Position numbers and translations under genes: made by a program. Under the pieces are notes generated by a model. That model was not told where the DNA came from, searched no databases, and worked only from the letters and a program-made list of their open reading frames with translations. Positions 40,362-49,790 of a DNA stretch of 64,000 nucleotides are shown here, in pieces (position 1 is the first letter of the stretch; every line of letters begins with the position of its first letter). Source of the DNA: Desulfobacula sp. (GTDB lineage Bacteria > Desulfobacterota > Desulfobacteria > Desulfobacterales > Desulfobacteraceae); contig NZ_JABZFL010000111.1 in NCBI RefSeq assembly GCF_014237455.1, forward strand, positions 1-64,000, in the 5' to 3' direction.

Positions 40362-42602
40362 ATGAATGAACAGAGCTTGAACCTTCCCGTTACCGGGATG
40401 AGTTGCGCTAATTGTGCTGCAAATATTACCAGGACCGTCAGTAAACTGGATGGCGTGACAGATGCCAATGTGAATTTTGCATCGGAAAGATTGCTTGTCG
40501 ACTATATTCCTTCAATTGTTTCCCTTGACACCATTGTTTCAGAGATCAGAAAAATCGGATTTGATTTGATCGTTGTCGATGAGGGGCAGGATGAAAAAGA
40601 TGTGGAAGAGATTGCAAGGCATGCGGAAATCAAGGACCAGATGCAAAAATTCATTGTGGGTGTTGTTTTTGCCCTGCCATTGTTCATCATCAGCATGTCA
40701 AGGGACTTTGGTCTGATCGGTTCCTGGAGTCATGCGCCCTGGGTGAATTGGTTTTTTCTCTTTCTTGCGACACCGGTCCAGTTCTATACGGGGTTGGATT
40801 ACTATATAGGTGCCTATAAAAATCTAAGAAATAAAACCACCAATATGGATGTGTTGATTGCGTTAGGATCCTCTGTGGCCTATTTTTATTCACTTGCCAT
40901 TCTTGTGTTGCCGGGGCTTGACGGGCATGTTTATTTTGAGACGTCTGCCGTGATTATTACGCTGATTAAATTCGGCAAGCTCCTTGAAGCCAGGACCAAA
41001 GGCAAAACAGGCGGTGCCATAAAAAAACTGATTGGACTTCAGCCAAAGACGGCCTTTGTCATGGAGAATGGTGAAGAAAAGCAGATTCCCATATCCATGG
41101 TTAAACTGGGTGATATCGTTGTGATCAGACCCGGAGAACGGATTCCGGTTGATGGTGTTATTATAGAAGGCAGGTCAGCCATCGACGAATCCATGCTCAG
41201 CGGAGAATCCCTTCCGGTTGATAAGGTAAAAGATGATATGGTTACCGGAGGCACTGTTAATGGCGAAGGCCTTTTAAAATTTGAAGCCACTCGTGTGGGT
41301 AAAGATACGGCTTTGTCCCAGATTATAAGGCTTGTCCAGGAAGCCCAGGGCAGTAAGGCGCCGATCCAGGCTCTCGCAGATAGAGTGGCCGCCGTATTTG
41401 TTCCGGCTGTCATCGGTATTGCTGTGATCACTTTTGGTATCTGGTGGGGAATCACCGGGGAGTTTGTTCCATCCATGATCAGGATGGTAGCTGTCCTTGT
41501 GATTGCATGTCCGTGTGCCTTAGGGCTTGCAACTCCAACAGCCATTATGGCGGGTACGGGAAAAGGAGCTGAAAACGGGATTTTATTTAAAAGAAGCGAG
41601 GCCCTTGAAAACGCAGCCAAGCTTGAAATGATTGTGCTGGATAAAACCGGTACGATAACCATGGGTAAACCCACAGTGGTCGATCAGATTCCTGCGGAAA
41701 ATTCCGGCTTATCTTCCAATGAACTTTTGAGCCTTGCCGCATCCATTGAAAAAGGGTCTGAGCATCCCATTGGAAAAGCCATTGTCACCTTTGCACAGGA
41801 AAAAGGCCTGGTATTGAAGGATCCGATAAATTTTAAAGCCCACAGTGGTTTTGGCGTAGCAGCGCAGTTGGGTGACTCGATTTTCAGGTTTGGAAAGCCA
41901 AGATGGTTTGAACAGGAGTCAGGCATGCCGGATGCCATCCAAGAGTTGATCCATAAATTTCAGGATAAGGGCAGGACCGTCATGGTGCTGGCAAAGGACA
42001 AGGATGTGCAGGGGATTATATCCGTCTCTGATGTGTTGAAACCCGAGTCAAAACAGGCCATCAAAGAGCTTCATGCCGAAGGTCTTAAAGTGGTCATGCT
42101 GACCGGAGATAATTTACAGACAGCCAGAGCCATTGCCGGAGAAGTGGATGTGGATGATGTGCAGGCAGAGGTCAGACCTGAAGAAAAATCCGGAAAGGTG
42201 AAAGCATTTCAGCAAAATACTGTCCTGGTCGGGATGGTGGGAGACGGAATCAATGATGCCCCGGCGCTTGCACAGGCCGATATCGGCTTTGCCATTGGCA
42301 CTGGAACCGATGTAGCCATTGAAACCGGAGATGTGATTCTCTCGAGCGGGAAGTTAACCGGTATCCCAAAAGCCATTAAAATCAGCCGGAAAACCATTGC
42401 CACCATAAAACAGAATTTATTTCTGGCTTTTGTTTATAATATTATTTTGATTCCTGTTGCAGCCGGAATTCTGGCGCCTTTTGACATGTTCCCGGAATTT
42501 TTAAGACAGCTTCATCCTATCTTAGCAGCCCTGGCTATGGCCATCAGCAGCATATCGGTGGTGACGAACAGCCTGCGGTTGTATAATGCCGATATCAGGT
42601 AG
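40362..42602 (+). CDS. copA: Copper-translocating P1B-type ATPase
   Basis: This 746-residue ATPase exports Cu+. One N-terminal HMA domain has [10 protein letters not shown] (Cys15 and Cys18). The transport CPC motif is in [15 protein letters not shown], the phosphorylation site is DKTGTIT, and the hinge [24 protein letters not shown] follows. AGGAGG lies 6 nt before the ATG, so the GTG directly before it is not needed. No copper chaperone or CueR-type regulator is adjacent. Confidence 0.94.
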   Translation: MNEQSLNLPVTGMSCANCAANITRTVSKLDGVTDANVNFASERLLVDYIPSIVSLDTIVSEIRKIGFDLIVVDEGQDEKDVEEIARHAEIKDQMQKFIVGVVFALPLFIISMSRDFGLIGSWSHAPWVNWFFLFLATPVQFYTGLDYYIGAYKNLRNKTTNMDVLIALGSSVAYFYSLAILVLPGLDGHVYFETSAVIITLIKFGKLLEARTKGKTGGAIKKLIGLQPKTAFVMENGEEKQIPISMVKLGDIVVIRPGERIPVDGVIIEGRSAIDESMLSGESLPVDKVKDDMVTGGTVNGEGLLKFEATRVGKDTALSQIIRLVQEAQGSKAPIQALADRVAAVFVPAVIGIAVITFGIWWGITGEFVPSMIRMVAVLVIACPCALGLATPTAIMAGTGKGAENGILFKRSEALENAAKLEMIVLDKTGTITMGKPTVVDQIPAENSGLSSNELLSLAASIEKGSEHPIGKAIVTFAQEKGLVLKDPINFKAHSGFGVAAQLGDSIFRFGKPRWFEQESGMPDAIQELIHKFQDKGRTVMVLAKDKDVQGIISVSDVLKPESKQAIKELHAEGLKVVMLTGDNLQTARAIAGEVDVDDVQAEVRPEEKSGKVKAFQQNTVLVGMVGDGINDAPALAQADIGFAIGTGTDVAIETGDVILSSGKLTGIPKAIKISRKTIATIKQNLFLAFVYNIILIPVAAGILAPFDMFPEFLRQLHPILAALAMAISSISVVTNSLRLYNADIR

Positions 42603-43068
42603 GCTTGATAATTCGAATGTCCGTAGTGCTGCCCATGTTAATAATGATATTTTTATTGGACAACTGGTCTGAGATATCTGACAGAACCATGTCATATTTT
42701 TTCAGGGTAAGCCTTTTCCTGAATCTTGAAAATGTCGAACTATCCGGAGCAGCCTCTCCCATGGGCAGGCCGATAAATTTTTTAAATGAAAACCGGTCGT
42801 TAATCAGGCTTTCCAGTTCAACATCAGATTTGATTTGAAACCAGTTCCTGAGCAACATACATTTGAACAGCATTAAAGGAGAATAAGCTTGGGGTCCTTT
42901 TTTGTTTTTCCCGGTGGGATAGTTTTCCAGCAGGGTGGATTCAATCTGGCCCCATTTTATGCGTTGATCAAGATTTTTTAAATGTTCAAGCGTGTTGTTT
43001 CTTGCTTTTTTCCGGGACAGTTCCAGGTCTGAAAATGAAAGGGCCTGTTTGTCGGATTTAAAACTCAT
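42595..43068 (-). mobile_element. Truncated IS5-type transposase remnant
   Basis: The 157-residue frame is the N-terminal part of an IS5-family (DUF772) transposase: LSFSDLELSRKKARNN, PLMLFKCMLLRNWFQ, INDRFSFKKFIGLP and PDSSTFSRFRKRL. The catalytic DDE domain is absent. Similarity breaks off near GSTTDI, and the frame ends inside the last bases of copA. It is a decayed element, unable to make an active transposase. I could not identify terminal inverted repeats. Confidence 0.82.
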
Positions 43069-43331
43069 ATGCCACCTCGCTTGGATTGACGATGCCTATT
43101 CATTACCTGAATTAAAAAAAATGTTCAATCATTTCAGGAAATTATTTTTACCCCGACCTCTTCGGTAAATCCATATCCAAACCCTATACGTAATTTTGCT
43201 CGTAATTTCAGAAAATCAAAATTTTTTTTTAAATCAAGACATGTTACGTCAAGTGATGTATAGACTGGAATGAAAGATTTGTTCATTTGATTGTGCTTGG
43301 CCAAAAATATAATAGAATTTAAGGAAACGCC

Positions 43332-44324
43332 ATGATTGCACTATACATTCTTTTAGTTCTGATCGCTCTTATTGCATTGATTTTTATAAAAAAAATTCTT
43401 CAGTTAAAAAAAGGAAAACAACTGGCAGATGCCCAGGTTTCCGGTATGAAAATCAACAAACTATCGTCACCCGGGACCGTCAAAGCACTTTCAATCCTTC
43501 CCCTAATTGATTATTACACGGACAACTCGAATTTAAAAACAGAACCCGGTGTCTCCTATCTAATCTCTGCTGATGATACCAAAATTTTGCTGGATGTCGG
43601 GTTTAACAAAAAAAAAGAACATCCATCCCCGCTGCTCCATAACATGAAAGCCCTTGGCATTTCTGAAGCTGATATTGATATGATTTTTATCAGCCATCCA
43701 CACTTAGACCATGTGGGGGGAATGACGGAACAAAAAGAAAAAACTTTCAGTTTGTCCCAGGGCCCTGTGTCGCTGCCGAACCTTCCGGTTTATTCACCAG
43801 CTGGTATCTCTGCCTCCAGATGGAACCCGGGTCCTGAGACGCAAGTGATTACAGACCCCGCAGTTTTAAAAGAAGGACTCGTTAGTATCGGCGTCATTCC
43901 ACGATATTTATTTCTCATGGGCTACACTCTGGAAAACTCCCTGGCCATTAATGTTGCAGGCAAAGGAATCGCCTTGATCATCGGCTGCGGCCACCAGACC
44001 ATTGAGCGCATCATCGAACGGACCCAGGCCCTGTTTGACGAACCGATATATGCGATTATTGGCGGCCTGCATTACCCGGTCAACGGCGGAAGGATCATGA
44101 TTGGTCCCATCAATATTCAGCGGATTGTCGGATCAGACAGGCCTCCTTGGATCAGCATCCGAGAATCAGATGTAAAAAGCGCTATTGCAGCAATCAAAAA
44201 AGTGTCCCCTAAAATTGTTGCCCTGTCCCCCCATGACAGTTCTGACTGGTGTATTGATCAATTCAAACAGTCGTTCGGTGACACTTATGTGGATGTAAAA
44301 GTTGGGAAAAAAATTGTGATTTGA
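43332..44324 (+). CDS. Metallo-beta-lactamase-fold hydrolase, membrane-anchored
   Basis: This 330-residue protein has an N-terminal membrane helix (about 2-20) and an MBL domain with the metal motif ISHPHLDHVGGM, plus LIIGCGHQTIERIIERT and IIGGLHYPV. It resembles the methanopterin-type phosphate synthase/hydrolase branch of the MBL superfamily. The substrate is unknown. AAGGAAACGCC precedes the ATG. Confidence 0.8.
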   Translation: MIALYILLVLIALIALIFIKKILQLKKGKQLADAQVSGMKINKLSSPGTVKALSILPLIDYYTDNSNLKTEPGVSYLISADDTKILLDVGFNKKKEHPSPLLHNMKALGISEADIDMIFISHPHLDHVGGMTEQKEKTFSLSQGPVSLPNLPVYSPAGISASRWNPGPETQVITDPAVLKEGLVSIGVIPRYLFLMGYTLENSLAINVAGKGIALIIGCGHQTIERIIERTQALFDEPIYAIIGGLHYPVNGGRIMIGPINIQRIVGSDRPPWISIRESDVKSAIAAIKKVSPKIVALSPHDSSDWCIDQFKQSFGDTYVDVKVGKKIVI

Positions 44325-44440
44325 GGGGCGGGTGAAAAAAATTATTGAATTTTCAAGGTCAGCAAAAATCCAACAATCACCCACTTAATCTTACCGCTAT
44401 GGCTTGAGAAAAGGCAGATAAGCATGTATTTTCCAGCATC

Positions 44441-45106
44441 ATGAAAAAGTCTTCAAAAAACAGGCTGACCCCTCGGCAGGAGTCACTTTTTCCGGGTAGC
44501 GGTCTTTTTGATAAAATTGCAAGGGCTGTTTGTCGTGCCGGAACGCTTCCAAGAAAAGAGCTCTATGAAGCATGGGAAATGGCAAAAAGAGTACGTCGAA
44601 AATATAGAGGCGGCAGAGTTTTAGATCTTGCCTGCGGTCATGGTCTTTTGGCGCATATTATGCTCATCCTTGATGACAGTTCAAAGACTGCCATTGCAGT
44701 GGACAAAGAAATTCCCTTAAATGCAAAAAAATTATCCACAACATTGATCACATCCTGGCCAAGGCTGAAAAACAGAATTATATACAAAGAAGTAGATATC
44801 CGGGACATCATCGTCCTTCCGGATGATATCGTGGTATCTGCCCATGCCTGTGGATCTTTAACCGATCTGATTATTGATAAGGCCATTGAACAGCATGCCA
44901 GGGTGGCGGTTCTACCCTGCTGTCATAATGTAACCGTTTCTTCCACAGCCGGCCTTGAAGGATGGATGGATAAAACCCTTGCCGTGGATACAGCAAGGGC
45001 GGTAAGGCTTAGATCAAAGGGATACAAGATTGTGACCCAGAAAATTCCTGAAACGATCACACCCAAAAACAGGCTACTCATGGGAGAGTATTTAGAAAGC
45101 AAATAA
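44441..45106 (+). CDS. SAM-dependent methyltransferase-like protein
   Basis: The 221-residue protein has the SAM site VLDLACGHGLLAHIM (about 60-74) and SAHACGSLTDLII with VLPCCHN, motifs seen in the TRM13/METTL25-type methyltransferase fold. An RNA or protein substrate is possible but unproven. Its end overlaps the convergent argO gene by 15 nt. Confidence 0.75.
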   Translation: MKKSSKNRLTPRQESLFPGSGLFDKIARAVCRAGTLPRKELYEAWEMAKRVRRKYRGGRVLDLACGHGLLAHIMLILDDSSKTAIAVDKEIPLNAKKLSTTLITSWPRLKNRIIYKEVDIRDIIVLPDDIVVSAHACGSLTDLIIDKAIEQHARVAVLPCCHNVTVSSTAGLEGWMDKTLAVDTARAVRLRSKGYKIVTQKIPETITPKNRLLMGEYLESK

Positions 45107-45706
45107 CCCTTTTAGCACGGACAGGGCAATCACCCACATGGTTATTCCCACAAGGGTATCCAGAATTCTCCAGGAGGATTCTTTTATAAACAGAGGCGCA
45201 AGCATCTTTCCGCCGATGCTTAGGGAAAAAAACCAGATAAATGATGCCGTGACAGCACCGGCACCAAAAAAAATGTGACCGGGTTGTTTAAACTGGCTGG
45301 ATATGCTGCCCAGCAAAATAACGGTGTCAAGATATACATGAGGATTGAGCAATGTTACAGCAAGGGTTGTGAGAACAGCCGCTTTTAAAGATGATTCAGC
45401 CTTTTGGTTCACAGAAAGGCCGCCGCCTTTGATAGCGGATCTGAAGGAACCGATCCCATAAATAAAAAGAAAACCAGCCCCGCCAATGCCGGCAATTAAT
45501 GAAAGACTTTTGCTCGAAGCAATAAGGGTTCCCATGCCGGTTATTCCCAGAATGATGAGCAGAGTATCACAAACAGCACAGATTAAAGGGATAATAATAT
45601 AATGGTTTTTTCTCACTCCATGGCTTAAAACAAATGCATTCTGGGCGCCAATGGCGATGATCAAGCCGCTTCCGGCTCCGAATCCTTTTAAGAATGTTAA
45701 CAGCAT
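45092..45706 (-). CDS. argO: LysE/ArgO-family amino-acid exporter
   Basis: This 204-residue protein has six hydrophobic helices and the family start GFGAGSGLIIAIGAQNAFVLSHG, where the GAQNAFVL segment is characteristic of ArgO and LysE. Such carriers export arginine and lysine and are usually switched on by the LysR-type regulator ArgP/LysG. An argP gene lies about 13.4 kb away but is broken. Its promoter shares a 26-bp element with that gene. Confidence 0.88.
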   Translation of the reverse strand: MLLTFLKGFGAGSGLIIAIGAQNAFVLSHGVRKNHYIIIPLICAVCDTLLIILGITGMGTLIASSKSLSLIAGIGGAGFLFIYGIGSFRSAIKGGGLSVNQKAESSLKAAVLTTLAVTLLNPHVYLDTVILLGSISSQFKQPGHIFFGAGAVTASFIWFFSLSIGGKMLAPLFIKESSWRILDTLVGITMWVIALSVLKGLFAF

Positions 45707-45776
45707 GTTTTCCCTTTTGTTTTTTTAAGTGACAAGACAACAGGGACAAAATATGCCAACCGGTATATAAAGTAAA

Positions 45777-45802
45777 ATTAATTATTTTTATATATTATTA
45801 AT
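45777..45802. promoter_or_regulatory. Candidate ArgP operator upstream of argO
   Basis: This 26-bp AT-rich element begins ATTAATTATTTTT and ends ATTATTAAT. It starts 71 bp upstream of the argO ATG and is identical at 24 of 26 positions to 59059-59084 in front of argP. It has the ATTAAT ends of an interrupted palindrome. Confidence 0.5.
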
Positions 45803-45923
45803 ATTTCTTATGATTTTTGATAACGACATCCGTATTTATCAAAGACAAAACTTGTTTTGTTTTCTTGTAGATCGTTTAATGATGCTTATATTCACAAAAA
45901 TAATCGAATCAAAGGAGAACATG

Positions 45924-46550
45924 ATGTCTTCATCTTTGGAGCTTGAAATATTTTCAGACTATGTTTGACCCTGGTGCTATTTCATTACCGGGCGTATTGA
46001 AAAACTTGAAAAAGAGTATGGCATTCACATCAAATGGCGGGCGTTCCCCCTTCATCCGGATACACCTGAACAGGGTCGGACCTTGGAAGAATTGTTTAAA
46101 CACAAAGGGATAACGGTTAATGTGGATAAAATGATGGCGAACCTGAAAGCCACAGCAGCAAAACTCGGGCTTGCTCTGGGGGATAGAAAGATGACTTATA
46201 ACAGCCGTCTTGCCCAGGAAGTCGGCCTGTGGGCCCAAACAAAGGGCCGGCGGGGGCATAAGTTTCACATGGAAGCATTTAAAGCCTATTTTGTTCAAGG
46301 CGTAAATATTGCCCAAAAAGATGTTTTGTTAAACCTGATAGACCGTTCCGGGCTTGATCGCAGGGAAGGCAAGACGGTTATTGAAACACGAGAATTTTCA
46401 GATGCCGTGGATTCGGACTGGGAACTTTCAAGAGCAAAGGGTGTCACAGCAGTTCCGACCTTTTTCCTCGGCCTTGACCGGCTTGTGGGCGCGCAGCCTT
46501 ATGAAGCCCTTAAAAGATGGATCGATAAATACACTGACAAAGCATTATAA
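45924..46550 (+). CDS. Selenoprotein: DsbA/FrnE-family oxidoreductase (UPWC)
   Basis: Read through one in-frame TGA (45966-45968), this gene encodes 208 residues, the normal length for FrnE-like DsbA proteins. The start is EIFSDYV-U-PWCYF, where relatives have DYVCPWC, so selenocysteine 15 replaces the first active-site cysteine. Downstream sequence (RAFPLHPDTPEQGRTLEEL; VPTFFLGLDRLVGAQPYEAL) is intact and typical. AGGAG lies 6-7 nt before the ATG at 45924. A SECIS-type hairpin follows the TGA. The protein is probably cytoplasmic, as no signal peptide is seen. A gene call that treats TGA as stop would give a TTG-started fragment at 46083. Confidence 0.85.
45980..46002 (+). promoter_or_regulatory. 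Bacterial SECIS element
   Basis: UUUCAUUAC (45980-45988) pairs with GUAUUGAAA (45994-46002): eight base pairs and one U-U mismatch, capped by the 5-nt loop CGGGC. The loop starts 20 nt after the UGA and has G at its second position, matching the bacterial SECIS rule of a guanosine in the first two loop bases at 16-37 nt. Confidence 0.75.
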
Positions 46551-46681
46551 CCAGTCATATGAGAATTTTTCAGCCTCGCCGCACATCCCTGTCCGACTCT
46601 GAGGTGAAATAGTTGATTCCTGCCTTTACTATCTGTTAAAATTGATTTAAATAGGATATGAAATTTTAATGGAGTCATATT

Positions 46682-48937
46682 GTGAATATGTTTCATCTGT
46701 ATAGCCGGTTGCGAGGAATAATGAACAATCGGTTCAAAGGCTTGAGTGTCCTGTTCAAGTCTCTTAAGATCCGGTATAAATTTTTTATCAGTTTTTCCGT
46801 TATTTTTTTTCTGTCCATGCTTTTGTGCAGCCTCTTTATTTATACATTTGTAAGAAAAAATATAGAGGCAAACATTGAAAATGAACTCAATAATACGACG
46901 CAGATGATTCTTAACATGGTAAAAACATCTGTAACGGTTTCCATAAAAAATCATTTGCGGGCTGTTGCTGAAAAAAATAAAGAAATCGTTCGCAGCTTGT
47001 ACAATCAGTCTATGAACAACAAAATTACCGTATCAGAAGCCAAAAAAAGGGCATCGGAAATAATACTCAGTCAGAAAATCTGCGAGTCAGGATATATTTA
47101 TTGTGTAGACAGCAATGGCAAGGTGGTAGTCCATCCCCGACCTGCTGTGCTGGGTTCCAATGTTGCGCATTATGCTTTTGTGTCCCATCAGATGGAATCC
47201 CGGCAGGGTTACCTGGAATATGAATGGAAGAATCCGGGAGAGACAGTACTTCGTCCTAAAGCCCTTTATATGGCTTATTTTGAACCATGGGACTGGATTA
47301 TTTCGGTGAGTGCCTACCGTAATGAATTTAACAAGCTGGTAAATGTAGAGGATTTCCGTGAAAGCATCCTTTCGATCAAATTTGGGAAAACCGGGTATTC
47401 ATATGTGATTGACAGTGAGGGAAAGGCCATTATCCATCCCAAACTCCAAGGGGTTAATATTTTCGATACAGAGGAACTCCCCACCCAGTTTCTTGAATAT
47501 ATGCTGAAAAAGAAAAAGGGGAAATTTATTTACTACTGGAAAAATCCTGATGAATCCGTTGCCAGGCAGAAGCTGGTAATGTTTAACTATATCCCTGAAT
47601 ATCAATGGCTTGTTGCCTCTTCCTGTTACTTTGACGAGTTTTACAGTCCTCTTAATACCATACGTAATTTTATTTTCGGAATTTCTATCATATTTCTTAT
47701 AGTGATGCTGGCCATTACATTTAAGATCAGCTTGTCCATTACAAATCCCCTGCATGAATTGATGGAACGATTTGACAGTGTAACAGCCGGAGATTTCACA
47801 GCTCGTATGACAAATAAATCCACAGACGAGGTCGGGCAGCTGGTTGTTTATTTTAACCGGTTTATGGATCAGCTCGAAACTTATAATGAAAGCTTACAGA
47901 ACCAGATCCAAGAGCGGCGCATTGCTGAAGAAGCGCAAAGGGAAAGCCAGGAAAGATATTTCTTATTGATGGAGGCGGCACCCGACCCCATTGTAACCTA
48001 TGACATGAAGGGGAATGTCACTTATATCAATCCGGCGTTTACCAAGGTTTTTGGATGGTCCCTTGAAGAGTGTGCCGGCCAAAGGATGGATCATTATGTC
48101 CCAAAGGGAAGCTGGCGTGAAACTAAAATAATGATCAATCAAATTATTTCAGGCGATGTAATCAATAATGTTGAAACCCGGCGGTATTCAAAACATGGCA
48201 TCGCTGTGGATGTCAGCGTCAGCGGCGCTTCCATTCCGGATCAAAACGGAAAACTGTCCGGGAGTATCATCATACTCAGAGATATCACAAAGTCAAAACT
48301 ATTGGAAAAGCAGGTGATGCATGCGGGTGACCTGGAGCGCCAGAAAATAGGACAGGACATTCATGATGACCTTTGTCCTCATTTGATAGGAATTGCAAGC
48401 CTGGGCACGGTATTAAAAGGCGATCTTGCCGCGCAGGGCCATGAACGCGAAGCGCTTGCAGATAAAATAGTGCTGTTAATCGACGATGCCGTCACCAAGA
48501 CCCGAAATCTGGCAAGGGGCTTGTGCCCTGTTTACCTGGTTTCACACGGTCTTCAGACCGCACTTGAGGAAATATCTGATGCCTTTAAATATACTCCCGG
48601 GATCGAGTTCCGGTTTGAATTAGATGAAACCGTTGTATTCCAGGATAACAGCATGGCGACCCATCTCTATCATATTGCAAGGGAGGCTGTAAACAATGCA
48701 GCAAAACACTCAGGTGCTGATATAATTGAACTCTCCTTGTCCAGGGGAAACGGGTTTGTACATCTGTATATTAAAGATAACGGCAAGGGAATAAAGGATA
48801 CAGGAATAACGCGTGGCATAGGGCTGCAGACCATGGCGTATCGTGCAAAGATCATTGATGCACGGTTTGATATTAAAACCGGCAGTCACGGATCAATAAT
48901 TCATGTTTACATAAAATATCCTTTAACAATTGCTTAA
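46682..48937 (+). CDS. Cache/HAMP/PAS sensor histidine kinase, NarL-type
   Basis: This 751-residue kinase has TM1 (about 34-57), a large periplasmic double-Cache-like region (58-325), TM2 (about 328-350), HAMP (about 350-400), a PAS domain (about 420-540), HisKA_3 with His561 in GQDIHDDLCPHLIGIAS and an HATPase domain (about 655-750). The duplicated GYxYxVDSxGKxxxHPxxxG motif suggests binding of small organic acids. The GTG at 46682 is 7 nt after GGAG. The cognate regulator follows 17 nt downstream. Confidence 0.88.
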   Translation: MNMFHLYSRLRGIMNNRFKGLSVLFKSLKIRYKFFISFSVIFFLSMLLCSLFIYTFVRKNIEANIENELNNTTQMILNMVKTSVTVSIKNHLRAVAEKNKEIVRSLYNQSMNNKITVSEAKKRASEIILSQKICESGYIYCVDSNGKVVVHPRPAVLGSNVAHYAFVSHQMESRQGYLEYEWKNPGETVLRPKALYMAYFEPWDWIISVSAYRNEFNKLVNVEDFRESILSIKFGKTGYSYVIDSEGKAIIHPKLQGVNIFDTEELPTQFLEYMLKKKKGKFIYYWKNPDESVARQKLVMFNYIPEYQWLVASSCYFDEFYSPLNTIRNFIFGISIIFLIVMLAITFKISLSITNPLHELMERFDSVTAGDFTARMTNKSTDEVGQLVVYFNRFMDQLETYNESLQNQIQERRIAEEAQRESQERYFLLMEAAPDPIVTYDMKGNVTYINPAFTKVFGWSLEECAGQRMDHYVPKGSWRETKIMINQIISGDVINNVETRRYSKHGIAVDVSVSGASIPDQNGKLSGSIIILRDITKSKLLEKQVMHAGDLERQKIGQDIHDDLCPHLIGIASLGTVLKGDLAAQGHEREALADKIVLLIDDAVTKTRNLARGLCPVYLVSHGLQTALEEISDAFKYTPGIEFRFELDETVVFQDNSMATHLYHIAREAVNNAAKHSGADIIELSLSRGNGFVHLYIKDNGKGIKDTGITRGIGLQTMAYRAKIIDARFDIKTGSHGSIIHVYIKYPLTIA

Positions 48938-48954
48938 AAGGAGGCAGTTTCCTG

Positions 48955-49623
48955 ATGAACTCTCAGTTGAAAAATACTTTCAAGATAATGATTGTGGATG
49001 ATCATCCGATTTTTTGCCTTGGCATGGCAGAGCTGATAAACAAGGAATCCGATCTGGTGGTCAGCGACATTGAAGATACAGCAGACAAAGCATGGTCAGC
49101 GATAAAAAAAAATAAACCGGATCTTGTTATTGTTGATATCTCCCTTAAGGAAAGTAATGGGCTTGACCTGGTGGAGGATATCAAAAGGGAATACCCGGGT
49201 CTTCCGGTCCTTGTACTTTCTATGTATGATGAAGCCCTGTATGCTGAAAGAGCCTTAATTTCCGGTGCCCGCGGTTATATCATGAAGCAGAAGGCCATTG
49301 GGCAGGTTGTCAAGGCCATACACCAATTGCTTTCAGGAGAAATCTACGCAAGCCAACAGATTAAAAATAAAATGTTTAACCGACTGATATCTCACAGCAC
49401 AACCGGTGAAAAAGTTGGTCTGGAAATATTAACCAATAGAGAGCTTGAAGTATTTCGGCTTATCGGAGACGGCCTTGATTCCAGGGAGATTGCCGTTCGT
49501 CTGAATTTAAGCATCAAAACCATAGGAACCCATTGTGAGAATATTAAAAAAAAGCTCAATCTCAAACACTATACTGAGCTTGTAAAATTTGCCGTCCACT
49601 GGTCACAAAAAATAAAAAGATAA
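48955..49623 (+). CDS. LuxR-family response regulator
   Basis: This 222-residue NarL-type regulator has a receiver domain (MIVDDHPIF, phospho-Asp61 in VIVDISLKESN, and a conserved Lys in YIMKQKAIG) and a C-terminal LuxR HTH (TNRELEVFRLIGDGLDSREIAVRLNLSIKT). AAAAGGAGG precedes the ATG. It partners the kinase immediately upstream and probably controls the acyl-CoA synthetase and permease genes that follow. Confidence 0.92.
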   Translation: MNSQLKNTFKIMIVDDHPIFCLGMAELINKESDLVVSDIEDTADKAWSAIKKNKPDLVIVDISLKESNGLDLVEDIKREYPGLPVLVLSMYDEALYAERALISGARGYIMKQKAIGQVVKAIHQLLSGEIYASQQIKNKMFNRLISHSTTGEKVGLEILTNRELEVFRLIGDGLDSREIAVRLNLSIKTIGTHCENIKKKLNLKHYTELVKFAVHWSQKIKR

Positions 49624-49790
49624 AAATTGTTTTGTAGGTTATAAACCTATGCCTCCTCAGATTTTCGGCAGTATTAATATGGGGTACTGGCCGATTGAAA
49701 TCATTGTATCTTGTTGTTAGACAGCATAAGGACAAAAGAAGATTTAAAGATCATCTTTAATTGTTAACAACAAACAAGGAGGAACAAAAA

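Noticed and set aside
45969-45992. Alternative hairpin right after the TGA (CCC-U-GGU with ACC-GGG)
   Set aside because: Its loop begins only 7 nt after the UGA, too close for a bacterial SECIS. It cannot form at the same time as the better-placed hairpin at 45980-46002.
46083-46550. Independent DsbA-like gene starting at TTG
   Set aside because: The upstream in-frame part with a ribosome binding site, the UPWC motif and the SECIS hairpin show that it is the rest of a selenoprotein gene.
49634-49652. Short hairpin TAGGTT-ATA-AACCTA after the LuxR regulator
   Set aside because: The stem is only six pairs and no T run follows, so I cannot call it a terminator or riboswitch.
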